A DNA stretch of 64,000 nt from Tamlana flava (lineage in GTDB: Bacteria > Bacteroidota > Bacteroidia > Flavobacteriales > Flavobacteriaceae), in contig NZ_JBGGTX010000002.1 of the NCBI RefSeq assembly GCF_041287255.1, forward strand, positions 1 to 64,000, in the 5' to 3' direction. Below the pieces are notes generated by a model. The model was not told where the DNA came from. It saw only the letters and a list, made by a program, of their open reading frames with translations, and made no database searches. A program made the position numbers and the translations under genes. Positions 1 to 8,062 of this stretch are shown here, one piece after another. The stretch's first letter is position 1. Each line of letters begins with the position of its first letter.

Positions 1-737
1 TTCCAGAATTTATTGGAACTGGTTATGAAGGTGTATCAATTAAGAATGTTTTACAAATGTCCTCTGGTGTAGAGTTCAACGAAGATTACAGTGATTTTAA
101 TTCTGACATTAATGTATTGGGGCGCTATTTTGCTTTAGGAATGCCTATGAGAGATTTTGCAAAAAGATTGAAAAGATCAAGAAAACCTGGTACTTATAAC
201 CAATACGTTAGTGTAGACACCCAAGTTTTGGGCATGATTCTCACTAAAGCTACTGGCACGTCAATTTCTGAATACATGGCTAAGAAATTGTGGGAACCCA
301 TAGGGGCGGAATCAGATGCCTATTGGATAATAGACAATGAAGGCATGGAATTTGCCATTGGAGGGCTTAACTGTACAGCTGTAGACTATGCTAAAATTGG
401 ACAGCTATTTCTTGACAACGGTAATTGGAAAGGAAAACAATTAATTAATTCCAGCTGGGTCAGGGCTTCAACTACTCCTGATGCCCCTCATTTAATGCCT
501 GGCATAAGACATAATGCAAAGAGAAAAGAGGGATATGGCTACCAATGGTGGATTCCTCTTGAAGCAAAAGATGAATTTAACGCTCAAGGTATTTATACTC
601 AATTTATATATGTAGACCCCGATAAGGATATGGTAATAGTAAAATTATCGTCTAATTACCATTTCAAGAATGATACCACAGGGTTCTTTCATGACCTCGA
701 GATTGCACTTTACAGAACTATTGCTAATTCCTTGTAA
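1..737 (+). CDS. Serine hydrolase, beta-lactamase family (5' truncated)
   Basis: This is the C-terminal part of a class C beta-lactamase/penicillin-binding-protein-like serine hydrolase. The reading frame is open from base 3, and the residues before the first internal ATG at 57 (the stretch LQMSSGVEFN) match the family's region after the SxxK helix, so the gene starts outside the window and the SxxK nucleophile is not visible. A tyrosine motif (YNQY, near base 195, followed by a QVLGMIL helix) sits where the family has YxN, and GYGYQWW near base 535 is typical of the 6-aminohexanoate-oligomer-hydrolase-like branch. The substrate cannot be told. The family is usually exported, but the signal peptide would lie upstream. 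No terminator is obvious after the stop. Confidence 0.8.
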   Translation, partial: PEFIGTGYEGVSIKNVLQMSSGVEFNEDYSDFNSDINVLGRYFALGMPMRDFAKRLKRSRKPGTYNQYVSVDTQVLGMILTKATGTSISEYMAKKLWEPIGAESDAYWIIDNEGMEFAIGGLNCTAVDYAKIGQLFLDNGNWKGKQLINSSWVRASTTPDAPHLMPGIRHNAKRKEGYGYQWWIPLEAKDEFNAQGIYTQFIYVDPDKDMVIVKLSSNYHFKNDTTGFFHDLEIALYRTIANSL

Positions 738-801
738 AGCCAAATAAATTCCCGTTAAAATAAAAAGCCTTTATAACAAGTAAGCTATTATTTATTTAAA
801 T

Positions 802-1071
802 TCAAGCTTTAATTCTTTTAATAATTGCAAGAATTGCTGCTATGGTAAGAAGTAAGGACATAATTCCAATAATGCATAACAGAGCGACAATTATCACTCC
901 AAGTACGACTTCCCCGTTAGGAATATAGGGACTTTTTCCTTCAATGTTCTGCTTAACTCCTTGAATAATATGGGCAATTCCAAATAGTAAAGTAAAAAAA
1001 CTTATAAAACCTGATATTATAAGAATAACTACATTTAATAAAACAGGTTTGTTTAATAGTGGATTTCTCAT
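802..1071 (-). CDS. Small two-helix membrane protein
   Basis: I do not recognise a family. I place the start at the ATG at 1071 (MRNPLLNKP), giving 89 residues. A longer frame reaches 1230, but its first 53 residues look non-coding. Two hydrophobic segments are visible, at about residues 8-32 and 55-82, separated by a polar loop, and the protein ends in a basic tail (IIKRIKA) that probably faces the cytoplasm. It lies alone between the convergent serine hydrolase and tRNA-Asp. It could be a real small membrane protein or a chance hydrophobic frame. The clean two-helix pattern with a positively charged end favours a real gene. Confidence 0.5.
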   Translation of the reverse strand: MRNPLLNKPVLLNVVILIISGFISFFTLLFGIAHIIQGVKQNIEGKSPYIPNGEVVLGVIIVALLCIIGIMSLLLTIAAILAIIKRIKA

Positions 1072-1252
1072 AACATTCTGTGCGTCTAACCTTTTCAAGT
1101 TACAAAAAAAATAATAACTAATTGTTTGCATCCACAGTCGTACTTTTAGATAAAAAAGAAACCTCTCTAAAACAAAAAAGCATCCCAATTCCGAAACATC
1201 GGAAAAGGAAAGCTTTCCATTGGTTACCAAGTGTTACTTTGGTAAACTACAT

Positions 1253-1267
1253 CACGCCTTAGGCGTG
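1253..1267. repeat. Short palindrome
   Basis: A perfect inverted repeat, CACGCC-TTA-GGCGTG, stands out as GC-rich in an AT-rich spacer between the small membrane protein and tRNA-Asp. It resembles the short dispersed hairpins found elsewhere in the window. No function can be assigned. Confidence 0.4.
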
Positions 1268-1292
1268 AACAACACAACTACTTTTACTTGCC

Positions 1293-1321
1293 AAAAAAAG
1301 CCCTAATCTCTTAGAGCTTTT
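1293..1321 (-). terminator. Terminator after tRNA-Asp
   Basis: Read on the minus strand, AAAGCTCTAA and TTAGGGCTTT form a stem (one G-U pair) with a GAGA loop, followed by a run of T. It lies 8 bases beyond the tRNA 3' end, as expected for an intrinsic terminator. Confidence 0.75.
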
Positions 1322-1328
1322 AGCAATT

Positions 1329-1405
1329 TGGCGGTCTGGACGGGACTCGAACCCGCGACCTTCGCCGTGACAGGGCGACATTCTAACCAACTGAACTACC
1401 AGACC
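1329..1405 (-). tRNA. tRNA-Asp (GTC)
   Basis: The minus strand folds as a standard cloverleaf. The acceptor stem GGTCTGG pairs with CCAGACC, followed by the discriminator G and an encoded CCA. The D-arm has AGTTCAGTTGGTTAGAAT, the anticodon loop is CTGTCAC with anticodon GTC, and the T-arm contains GGTTCGAGTCC. Length is 77 nt including CCA. It is a single tRNA gene with its own terminator, not part of a tRNA cluster. Confidence 0.97.
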
Positions 1406-1482
1406 GTTGCGCTATTGCGGATGCAAATATACATGGCTTTTTTTATATCTCAAATCTTTTTCAAAGTTTTTTAAAAATATTT

Positions 1483-2412
1483 TTATCCGAATTTTTGCCG
1501 CTCTATCATATAGGTGGTGAGGATATTATTAAAATCTTTATTGATATCTGCTTCTACATATTTTATCTTGTATTGCGCACATTTTAAGCGTAAAGCAGCA
1601 AAATAATCTTCAACCGCTTGTGTGTAGTTTTCCTTTATGGAATCTGCATATAAATTAATATGCTCTCCCGTTTCCACATCTATAAAGCGTTTCGGTTTGT
1701 TGTCAAAATCGAATTTCAGCTCCTTTTCTTTATCAAATACATGAAACAATATCACTTCGTGCTTGTTATATTTTAAATGCCTTAATGCTTCAAAAAGCCT
1801 CACATCATCTTCGGCCGTTTGAAACATATCTGTAAACAAAAAAATCATGGAACGCCTGTGGATTTTTTCAGCTATCTCATGTAGATATTTAAAAGTTTCG
1901 GTTTGTTTATTTAATGGTTTTGAAATAACGGCTTCGCTTAAATGGTTCAACAGCATTTGGTGGTGCCGCTCACTTCCTTTCTCCGGAGCATAGTAATCGT
2001 AAGCATCACTGTAAATACTTAAGCCCACTGCATCGCGCTGCCTTTTTAAAATTTGCATTAATGAAGCAGCAGCTAGTACCGAAAACCCAATTTTGTTTAA
2101 ATGCCCGATGGAAAAGGAATCCATTTTCGGATAGTGCATCGAGCTACTGTTGTCTAAAATGATATGACACCGTAAGTTCGTTTCATCATCATAGCGCTTC
2201 GTGTAAAGCTTGTCTGTTTTGGCAAACAATTTCCAATCAATATGGCGCGTGCTCTCTCCTTGGTTATAAATTTTATGTTCAGCAAATTCTGCCGAAAACC
2301 CATGAAAGGGACTTTTGTGCATCCCAGCAATAAACCCTTCAACCACTTGCTTCGCAAGAAGTCCGAGGTTTTTAAAACCTTCCGCTTTATTTAATTCCGT
2401 TTGTAAATCCAA
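1483..2412 (-). CDS. DUF58 domain protein
   Basis: The 309-residue protein has the DUF58 signature: a basic N-terminal stretch with GEFSAEFAEHK-like residues (FHGFSAEFAEHKIYNQGE), the RHIDWKLFAKTD block, and then a von Willebrand-like segment with LDNSSSM at about residues 87-93 resembling a MIDAS DxSxS metal site. Family members are usually encoded next to MoxR ATPases and Bat proteins and are thought to help assemble cell-envelope or metalloprotein complexes. No MoxR gene is nearby. The only usable start is TTG at 2412, immediately after the clpP stop (TAA then TTG), so the two genes are translationally adjacent and probably co-transcribed. Confidence 0.85.
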   Translation of the reverse strand: MDLQTELNKAEGFKNLGLLAKQVVEGFIAGMHKSPFHGFSAEFAEHKIYNQGESTRHIDWKLFAKTDKLYTKRYDDETNLRCHIILDNSSSMHYPKMDSFSIGHLNKIGFSVLAAASLMQILKRQRDAVGLSIYSDAYDYYAPEKGSERHHQMLLNHLSEAVISKPLNKQTETFKYLHEIAEKIHRRSMIFLFTDMFQTAEDDVRLFEALRHLKYNKHEVILFHVFDKEKELKFDFDNKPKRFIDVETGEHINLYADSIKENYTQAVEDYFAALRLKCAQYKIKYVEADINKDFNNILTTYMIERQKFG

Positions 2413-2955
2413 TTAAATAACCTTATCGACGATACCGTAGGCCACTGACTCTTCAGCACCCATCCAATGGTCTCTGTTAAAGTCTTTCATTACTTTATCA
2501 AACTTTTGCCCACAGTTATCTGCTAATATTTTAGCACTCAGTTCTTTGGTTTTCAATATTTCCTGAGCAGTAATTTCAATGTCACTTGCCGGACCACGAG
2601 CACCTCCGCTAGGTTGATGTATCATCACACGAGCGTGTGGTTGAATAAACCGTTTACCTTTAGTGCCAACCGAAAGAAGTATAGAGCCCATTGATGCCGC
2701 CAATCCGGTGCATATGGTCGAAACATCACTCTTTAAAGATTTGATGCAATCATACATGGCGAAACCAGAGGTTACATATCCTCCCGGGCTATTGATGTAC
2801 AGGTGAATATCTTTGGTTTCCAAAGCATCCAAATAAAGTAACCTATCGATTACGTGCTTTGCAGATTCGTCATCTACTTGCCCCCACAAAAAAACTTTGC
2901 GCTCTTCAATGAGCTTGTTATCAATGATATCCTGAATTTTTAATGTTTTGCTCAT
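2413..2955 (-). CDS. clpP: ATP-dependent Clp protease proteolytic subunit ClpP
   Basis: ClpP is the serine peptidase ring that degrades proteins unfolded by ClpX or ClpA/C. The catalytic triad is visible: Ser in GLAASMGS, His in MIHQPSGG and Asp in FNRDHW (residues 88, 113 and 162 from the ATG at 2955). I chose the ATG at 2955 (MSKTLKIQD); an in-frame ATG at 2973 would add six residues and sit 8 bases from the trxA terminator. The N-terminus lacks the usual MIPTVIE-like axial loop sequence, which suggests a second, divergent ClpP paralogue, as several Bacteroidota carry. The DUF58 gene follows directly. Confidence 0.92.
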   Translation of the reverse strand: MSKTLKIQDIIDNKLIEERKVFLWGQVDDESAKHVIDRLLYLDALETKDIHLYINSPGGYVTSGFAMYDCIKSLKSDVSTICTGLAASMGSILLSVGTKGKRFIQPHARVMIHQPSGGARGPASDIEITAQEILKTKELSAKILADNCGQKFDKVMKDFNRDHWMGAEESVAYGIVDKVI

Positions 2956-2983
2956 AGTTCTAATTATTTGCATCTAAAATAAA

Positions 2984-3012
2984 AAAAGGTTTGCCATAAT
3001 GGCAAACCTTTT
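2984..3012 (-). terminator. Hairpin between trxA and clpP
   Basis: AAAAGGTTTGCCA and TGGCAAACCTTTT form a perfect 13-bp stem with a TAA loop. On the minus strand it is followed by seven T, which makes it a strong intrinsic terminator for trxA. It lies only 28 bases before the chosen clpP start, so it may also lie within the clpP leader. Confidence 0.85.
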
Positions 3013-3121
3013 CAATTTTCTTTTTCCTCTGTATTAATCAACTTTTTTGAATATCAGATGAAACAGCTAAAATTATATTCAATTAAAATTGAAATCTAAT
3101 GTTTTGGTGCTTAACAATTTA

Positions 3122-3439
3122 TTACAAAAGCGAATCAATCGCGTCTGTGTATGCATTTTTAGGAGCAACCCCTACTTGTCTTCCAACAACCTCACCATTT
3201 TGGAACACCAAAACTGTTGGGATGTTACGTACACCGTACTTGGCTGCAAACTCTTGGTTGGCATCAACATCTACCTTTCCAACAACAGCCTTGCCATCAT
3301 ATTCGTCACTGATTTGTTCAATGATTGGACCTACCATTCTACATGGTCCGCACCAAGCTGCCCAAAAATCTACCAATACGGGTTTATCACTTTTTAAAAC
3401 CGTTTCCTCAAAGGTTGCATCCGTTATCTCTACTGCCAT
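3122..3439 (-). CDS. trxA: Thioredoxin
   Basis: A cytoplasmic thiol-disulfide reductant of normal thioredoxin length (105 residues). The active-site motif WCGPC is present within FWAAWCGPCRM, with the cis-proline loop in NIPTVLVF and the buried aspartate in VDFW. The start is ATG at 3439 (MAVEITDATF). The frame extends six codons further, but those residues are not thioredoxin-like. A TAnnTTTG box lies about 40 bases upstream and a strong hairpin terminator downstream, so it is likely a single-gene unit, possibly with read-through into clpP. Confidence 0.95.
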   Translation of the reverse strand: MAVEITDATFEETVLKSDKPVLVDFWAAWCGPCRMVGPIIEQISDEYDGKAVVGKVDVDANQEFAAKYGVRNIPTVLVFQNGEVVGRQVGVAPKNAYTDAIDSLL

Positions 3440-3479
3440 AATATTTATATTTAACAAGTTCTTTATTTATTTTAAAACA

Positions 3480-3487
3480 CAAAATTA
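3480..3487 (-). promoter_or_regulatory. Putative trxA promoter, -7 box
   Basis: The minus strand reads TAATTTTG, a match to the Bacteroidota -7 consensus TAnnTTTG, with a TTG 23 bases upstream (3511-3513) in the -33 position. The box is about 40 bases from the trxA start. Confidence 0.6.
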
Positions 3488-3728
3488 GTCAAAAAAAACT
3501 CTAAAGTTTACAAACCGTCAATTTGTTTTCCTTATAGCTTTATCAATTCACATTATTACAATAGCTTACATCTCCAAAACAATTTAATTCAATCTAAAAT
3601 AACAGTCTAAAATTAATTTTATTGAGTCCTCAAATTCCTTAAATTGTTTCCAAAACTCAAAGCGACAAATATTCCTTGTTAGCTAAATCCAAAATCAAAA
3701 GCATCTAAGAAAAACCAAAAGAATGGAT

Positions 3729-3736
3729 TATCTTTG
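3729..3736 (+). promoter_or_regulatory. Putative promoter of glycosyltransferase operon
   Basis: TATCTTTG matches TAnnTTTG exactly and lies 37 bases before the first glycosyltransferase start. No clear TTG -33 element is visible. Confidence 0.55.
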
Positions 3737-3773
3737 CAAGGTTTAAAAAGCATTTAAATTCTAGCCACGTGCA

Positions 3774-4466
3774 ATGACAAAAATCAATGTTATCATTCCT
3801 GCTTACAACGAAGGCAGTTCAATAGCTCAAGTTGTAAATGATATCCCAAAAACTGTTGATGAAGTTATTGTAGTAAACAACAATTCTACAGATGATACTG
3901 AAATTAACGCACAAAAAGCAGGCGCAACCATTTTAACTGAAGAAAAAAAAGGCTATGGATATGCTTGTTTGAAAGGCATGAGCTATATAGCCAACAAAAA
4001 GGAAAAACCAGAAATTGTGGTTTTTCTGGATGGCGATTACAGTGATTATCCCGAAGAACTGGATAAAATAGTTGCCCCAATTATTGAAAAAAATATAGAT
4101 TTTGTTGTTGGCGCAAGAGTGAAAAAACTAAGAGCAGAAGGCTCGATGACCTATCCGCAAATTTTAGGCAACTATCTAGCAACCAGTTTAATGAAATTAT
4201 TTTTTGGTTCAACATTTACAGACCTCGGACCATTCCGGGCCATTAAATATGTAAAGTTACTTGGCCTAAAAATGGAAGACAAAACCTATGGCTGGACAGT
4301 TGAAATGCAACTTAAGGTTTTGAAACAAAAATTATCATATATTGAGGTGCCCGTACATTACAGAAACAGAATTGGTGTTTCAAAAGTATCTGGTACGGTA
4401 AAAGGTGCTATATTTGCAGGCATAAAAATCTTGGGTTGGATTTTTAAATACAGTTTTAAAAAATGA
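3774..4466 (+). CDS. GT2 family glycosyltransferase (polyprenyl-phosphate type)
   Basis: This 230-residue GT-A enzyme resembles dolichyl/polyprenyl-phosphate hexose transferases. The nucleotide-binding start VIIPAYNEGSS lies at residues 6-16 and the metal-binding DGD motif at 86-88 in FLDGDYSDYPEE. A conserved TYGWTVEMQLK block and the basic HYRNRIGVSKVSG segment near the C-terminus are typical of this group. No multi-helix membrane domain is present, only a weakly hydrophobic end. Its stop overlaps the start of the CesA-like gene by four bases (ATGA), so the two are translationally coupled. The likely role is to charge a lipid carrier with a sugar for an envelope glycan, perhaps used by the GT-C enzyme downstream. 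The sugar and acceptor are unknown. Confidence 0.85.
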   Translation: MTKINVIIPAYNEGSSIAQVVNDIPKTVDEVIVVNNNSTDDTEINAQKAGATILTEEKKGYGYACLKGMSYIANKKEKPEIVVFLDGDYSDYPEELDKIVAPIIEKNIDFVVGARVKKLRAEGSMTYPQILGNYLATSLMKLFFGSTFTDLGPFRAIKYVKLLGLKMEDKTYGWTVEMQLKVLKQKLSYIEVPVHYRNRIGVSKVSGTVKGAIFAGIKILGWIFKYSFKK

Positions 4467-5953
4467 TAGTAGAAACGGCAACAATTATTATTTACACCAT
4501 TTCGCTTTTGCTCATATTTATGTATGCTTTGGCACAGTTAAACTTATTGTTTAACTATTTGTCTTCCAAAAAGAAGCAAGACGATTGCCCTAAATTCGAT
4601 TTATCAAACCCTGATGAAGTTCCTTATGTAACCATTCAGCTTCCTGTGTACAATGAAATGTACGTTATGGAACGCTTACTTGACAACATTGCCGAAATTG
4701 ATTACCCCAAAGACAAACTTGAAATTCAAGTTCTGGATGATTCTACAGATGAAACCGTTGAAAGTACCCGCGAACATGTTGAAAAACTCCAAGCCACAGG
4801 GTTGGACATAAAACACATTACCCGAAAAGACCGTACAGGTTTTAAAGCAGGAGCATTGAAAGAAGGCTTAAAAATTGCCAAAGGAGAATTCTTGGCCATC
4901 TTCGATTCTGATTTCCTTCCCAAAAAAGATTGGCTAAAACGTACCGTACCTTATTTTAAAGATGAAAAAATAGGTGTTGTACAAACCCGCTGGGGGCACA
5001 TCAACAGGAATTTTTCCTTACTTACAAAAATTCAAGCCTTCGCCCTCGATGCCCATTTTACATTAGAGCAGGTTGGCAGAAACAGCAAAGGACATTTTAT
5101 AAATTTTAACGGCACCGCCGGTTTGTGGCGAAAGAGTTGCATCATTGATGCTGGCAACTGGGAAGGTGACACCCTAACTGAAGATTTAGACCTAAGTTAC
5201 CGCGCCCAATTAAAAAATTGGAAGTTCAAGTATTTAGAGGACGTAGAAACCCCTGCCGAACTGCCAGTAGTTATAAGTGCGGCACGTTCGCAACAATTTA
5301 GATGGAACAAAGGAGGCGCCGAAAACTTCCGAAAAATGCTTGGTCGTGTTATAAAAAGCCATGACATTTCTTTTAAAACTAAGATTCATGGACTATTACA
5401 TCTCTTGAATAGCACCATGTTTTTAAACGTACTTATTGTTGGGGTATTGAGCATACCTATGCTTTACATTAAAAACGAATATGCCCATTTACGCCCATAT
5501 TTTTACGTCATGAGCTTTTTTGTAATGAGCACCATTATCTTTTTTATTTGCTATTGGTTTATGTACAAAAACATTTATGGCCCCGGCTTTAAAAACTTTA
5601 TAAGATATATTGGGATGTTTTTTGTGTTTTTCTCTATTGCCATGGGTTTTTCGCTTCACAATTCCATAGCCGTTTTAGAAGGTCATTTGGGGAAAAAATC
5701 TGAGTTTGTTCGTACTCCAAAGTTCAACCTTAGCAAATACAAAGACAACTGGAAAACCAATAAATACATGAAGAAAACCGTATCGGTACATGTTATTTTT
5801 GAAGGTTTGCTTATGCTTTATTTTGCCTTTGGAATGTACAGTGCTTTCATTGTAGGAAACCAAGGTGGTGATTTCGGACTTTTCCCTTTTCACCTCATGC
5901 TTTTTGCAGGTTTTGGCTATGTATTTTTTAAGTCGTTGCTCTCAAAAGTATAA
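4463..5953 (+). CDS. CesA-like membrane glycosyltransferase (GT2)
   Basis: The 496-residue protein has an N-terminal membrane helix (about 6-30), a cytosolic GT-A domain and at least four C-terminal helices, the layout of processive beta-glycan synthases such as CslA and cellulose synthase. The D,D,D,QxxRW signature is complete: DDS at 92-94, DSD at 148-150, TED at 239-241 and QQFRW at 277-281. It lacks a PilZ domain. It is more like the mannan/glucan-synthase or glucosylceramide-type branch than true bacterial BcsA. Overlap with the preceding GT2 gene implies coupled translation. The product is probably a cell-envelope polysaccharide or glycolipid; the exact sugar cannot be read from the sequence. 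Confidence 0.85.
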   Translation: MIVETATIIIYTISLLLIFMYALAQLNLLFNYLSSKKKQDDCPKFDLSNPDEVPYVTIQLPVYNEMYVMERLLDNIAEIDYPKDKLEIQVLDDSTDETVESTREHVEKLQATGLDIKHITRKDRTGFKAGALKEGLKIAKGEFLAIFDSDFLPKKDWLKRTVPYFKDEKIGVVQTRWGHINRNFSLLTKIQAFALDAHFTLEQVGRNSKGHFINFNGTAGLWRKSCIIDAGNWEGDTLTEDLDLSYRAQLKNWKFKYLEDVETPAELPVVISAARSQQFRWNKGGAENFRKMLGRVIKSHDISFKTKIHGLLHLLNSTMFLNVLIVGVLSIPMLYIKNEYAHLRPYFYVMSFFVMSTIIFFICYWFMYKNIYGPGFKNFIRYIGMFFVFFSIAMGFSLHNSIAVLEGHLGKKSEFVRTPKFNLSKYKDNWKTNKYMKKTVSVHVIFEGLLMLYFAFGMYSAFIVGNQGGDFGLFPFHLMLFAGFGYVFFKSLLSKV

Positions 5954-6053
5954 AACTTCAGCTTACGCCATACCCGTTTTGGCATTACATTCTTTGTTTA
6001 GTTGACCGGAAACTTTAAAGGGGAAGAATAGCATTTAATGCTATATTTACCTT

Positions 6054-7517
6054 ATGCTTTTAAACAAATCCTTTTTAAAACTTAATAGACTTCCGCTATT
6101 AATGGTCTTATCAAGCGGATTGTTCTATTGGGCATTCGGATATGACTTAACCCGAATAGATTATGTGAAGCTTTTAATGCTCTATGCCGCCTTGTTCTAC
6201 ATGTTTTACAAACTGGTGCAGATATTCAAAAGTAACCTAAAACTTCTAACGTATCTAGCTTTTAGTTTCAGGGCCATTTTTATTATAGCCATACCGAACC
6301 TTTCACAAGATTTCTACCGTTTTATTTGGGATGGCCGAATCATTTTGGCGGGAATAAACCCCTATTTGTTTACCCCAGAATCCTTCATTATCCAAGGTAA
6401 TTTTCCAATAATGCAAGCCAAAGAATTATACGAGGGCATGGGTGCTTTAAGTGCTGGGCATTTTACCAATTACCCGCCCATAAGTCAATTATGTTTTACC
6501 ATTACTGCTTTTTTTGCAGGTAAAAGTATTTTGGGTTCTGTTGTAATTATGCGCCTATTAATTATTGCATCCGATTTTGGCACACTTTATTTTGGCAAAA
6601 AACTCCTAGAAAAACTCAAAATCCCATCGCACAACATCTTTTGGTATATTTTAAATCCATTCATTATAATAGAACTTACCGGAAATCTACATTTTGAAGG
6701 CATTATGATTTTCTTTTTGGTGTGGGGCTTATATCTGTTGCTAATCAAAAAATGGCAATGGGCAGCAGTAGTTTTGGCGCTCTCCATTTCAGTAAAATTA
6801 GTGCCACTGATTTTTTTACCCTTGTTTTTTCAATGGTTTACAAAAGGCGTCGACATTGCGAACGGAAGGAAACAATCTGCTTCAAATAGTAAGATTACTT
6901 CACCGTTGCCCCGTCCTAGTGACAAAAACAATTGTGTTTCGACTGCGCTCAACCTGACAAGGTTAACTCTGTTTTATGCCATTGTAGGCTCTGTAACATT
7001 ATTGCTTTTTGTGCCTTTTTATTCTTCAGCATTTGTAAATAACTATACCGAAACCGTGGCTTTATGGTTTCAGGAATTTGAGTTTAATGCTAGTTTGTAC
7101 TATTTGGCACGCGAAAGAGGATATGCTTTTAGAGGCTATAATGAAATTGCCATTATTGGAAAAATAATACCCTTTATTGTTGCCACCTTTGTTATAATAA
7201 TTGCTTTTTTCAGAAGTAACAAAACCACAGTTCAACTCATCACCGCCATGTTGTTCGTGCTATCGTTTTATTACTTTACGGCCACCACAGTACATCCATG
7301 GTATGTTGCAACACTTTTAATTTTATCGGTGTTCACCAAATATAAATTTCCATTGCTTTGGAGCTTTGTTATCATTCTGAGTTACTTAGCCTATCTGGGG
7401 GTCAATAGCATAGATAAATCTGAAAACCTGTTGGTTATCGCTTTGGAGTATACTTTGGTTTATGGTATATTTATTTGGGAAGTTTTTATAAAAAAGGCTT
7501 CCAAAAAGGAAGCCTAA
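6054..7517 (+). CDS. GT-C type membrane glycosyltransferase with repeat-derived insert
   Basis: A polytopic protein of 487 residues with about ten hydrophobic segments, resembling polyprenol-phosphate-dependent mannosyltransferases. The motif LSQDFYRFIWDGR (residues 83-95), with an acidic residue in the first external loop, is the expected GT-C catalytic region. Residues of about 265-302, between two membrane segments, are polar, low in hydrophobicity and unlike the rest. Their DNA is a dispersed palindromic repeat that keeps the frame open. The upstream GT2 enzyme could supply its lipid-linked sugar donor. It starts 100 bases after the CesA-like gene and ends in a hairpin that overlaps its last codons. 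Donor and acceptor are inferred, not proven. Confidence 0.75.
   Translation: MLLNKSFLKLNRLPLLMVLSSGLFYWAFGYDLTRIDYVKLLMLYAALFYMFYKLVQIFKSNLKLLTYLAFSFRAIFIIAIPNLSQDFYRFIWDGRIILAGINPYLFTPESFIIQGNFPIMQAKELYEGMGALSAGHFTNYPPISQLCFTITAFFAGKSILGSVVIMRLLIIASDFGTLYFGKKLLEKLKIPSHNIFWYILNPFIIIELTGNLHFEGIMIFFLVWGLYLLLIKKWQWAAVVLALSISVKLVPLIFLPLFFQWFTKGVDIANGRKQSASNSKITSPLPRPSDKNNCVSTALNLTRLTLFYAIVGSVTLLLFVPFYSSAFVNNYTETVALWFQEFEFNASLYYLARERGYAFRGYNEIAIIGKIIPFIVATFVIIIAFFRSNKTTVQLITAMLFVLSFYYFTATTVHPWYVATLLILSVFTKYKFPLLWSFVIILSYLAYLGVNSIDKSENLLVIALEYTLVYGIFIWEVFIKKASKKEA
6848..6960. repeat. Dispersed palindromic repeat inside a coding region
   Basis: The left part runs from GTCGACATTGCGAACGG through CAATCTGCTTC to AGATTACTTC and ends in GTGAC. 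This resembles the common flavobacterial intergenic hairpin whose arms read CATTGCGA...GCAATCT and AGATTGCTTC...CGCAATG, but decayed. The right part, TTTCGACTGCGCTCAACCTGAC (6937-6958), resembles another dispersed element known from these genomes. Both are read in frame by the GT-C gene. The match to consensus is from memory. Confidence 0.65.
7495..7515 (+). terminator. Terminator overlapping the GT-C gene end
   Basis: AGGCTTCC and GGAAGCCT pair around a five-A loop. The right arm ends in the T of the stop codon and is followed by AAATTTT. The T-tract is weak, so termination may be partial. Confidence 0.45.
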
Positions 7518-7555
7518 ATTTTGAAGCCATGTTTCAATATTAATTCAGAATGAAA

Positions 7556-7936
7556 CTAAGCCTTTTCTAGATTGGTTATGGTATTAATTTCTTCTTCATC
7601 CTCATAACCATCTGCATCTTTTGTAACCTTAATTTCCTTGTTAAAGGTGATTTTAAACTTTGCTCCCACAAGGTCATCCGAATTCAAGTTAAATGCTTTT
7701 AGCACAGATTCCTCAACTTTTTGAAAGGTCAGGGTGTGCTCTTCATCATCCTTTCCTTTGGTAATAAAATTATAGCCATAATCTTCGTGTCCATCGTAAG
7801 TAGCGAACACAACAAGTCCATTTTGAGCTTCCGAAACACTAAAAGAATCTTCATAAGTGATTGCTTTTGTATACCCTGAAAGCGTGAAAAGCAAGAGTAG
7901 CAAACTACTTAAAAGTATTAATTTTTTTGTTTTCAT
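7556..7936 (-). CDS. Small secreted acidic protein, paralogue of the 9268-9489 product
   Basis: This 126-residue protein starts with a clear signal peptide (MKTKKLILLSSLLLLLFTLS, probable cleavage after TKA), so it is exported. I do not recognise a named family. Its second half, roughly residues 68-100, aligns with residues 25-54 of the product at 9268-9489: both share the order L-x-F, V, VLKxF[ND]L, D, L, then F[KR]ITF, with no large gaps, followed by an acidic stretch. The secreted copy and the unsecreted copy therefore share one domain and lie within 2 kb of each other. No cysteines or catalytic motif are seen. Confidence 0.7.
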   Translation of the reverse strand: MKTKKLILLSSLLLLLFTLSGYTKAITYEDSFSVSEAQNGLVVFATYDGHEDYGYNFITKGKDDEEHTLTFQKVEESVLKAFNLNSDDLVGAKFKITFNKEIKVTKDADGYEDEEEINTITNLEKA

Positions 7937-8062
7937 CGTAGTAGATATTTTGGTTTATCATCTATTGGAAATCGAATTCACCGCACCCGATCTACCTATG
8001 AATTTTCACAAAAACTACTGAAATCCAGTTAATTAAAGATACATATTAATCTAACATCTTTT

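Larger units (their letters stand above)
3440..3773. other. Divergent intergenic region, no gene
   Basis: This AT-rich spacer separates trxA from the glycosyltransferase operon. It holds a promoter box for each side (minus at 3480-3487, plus at 3729-3736). I see no convincing small gene, RNA or repeat between them. Confidence 0.6.

Noticed and set aside
1072..1230. N-terminal extension of the small membrane protein
   Set aside because: The extra 53 residues lack a plausible pattern, and the internal ATG at 1071 gives a clean two-helix protein.
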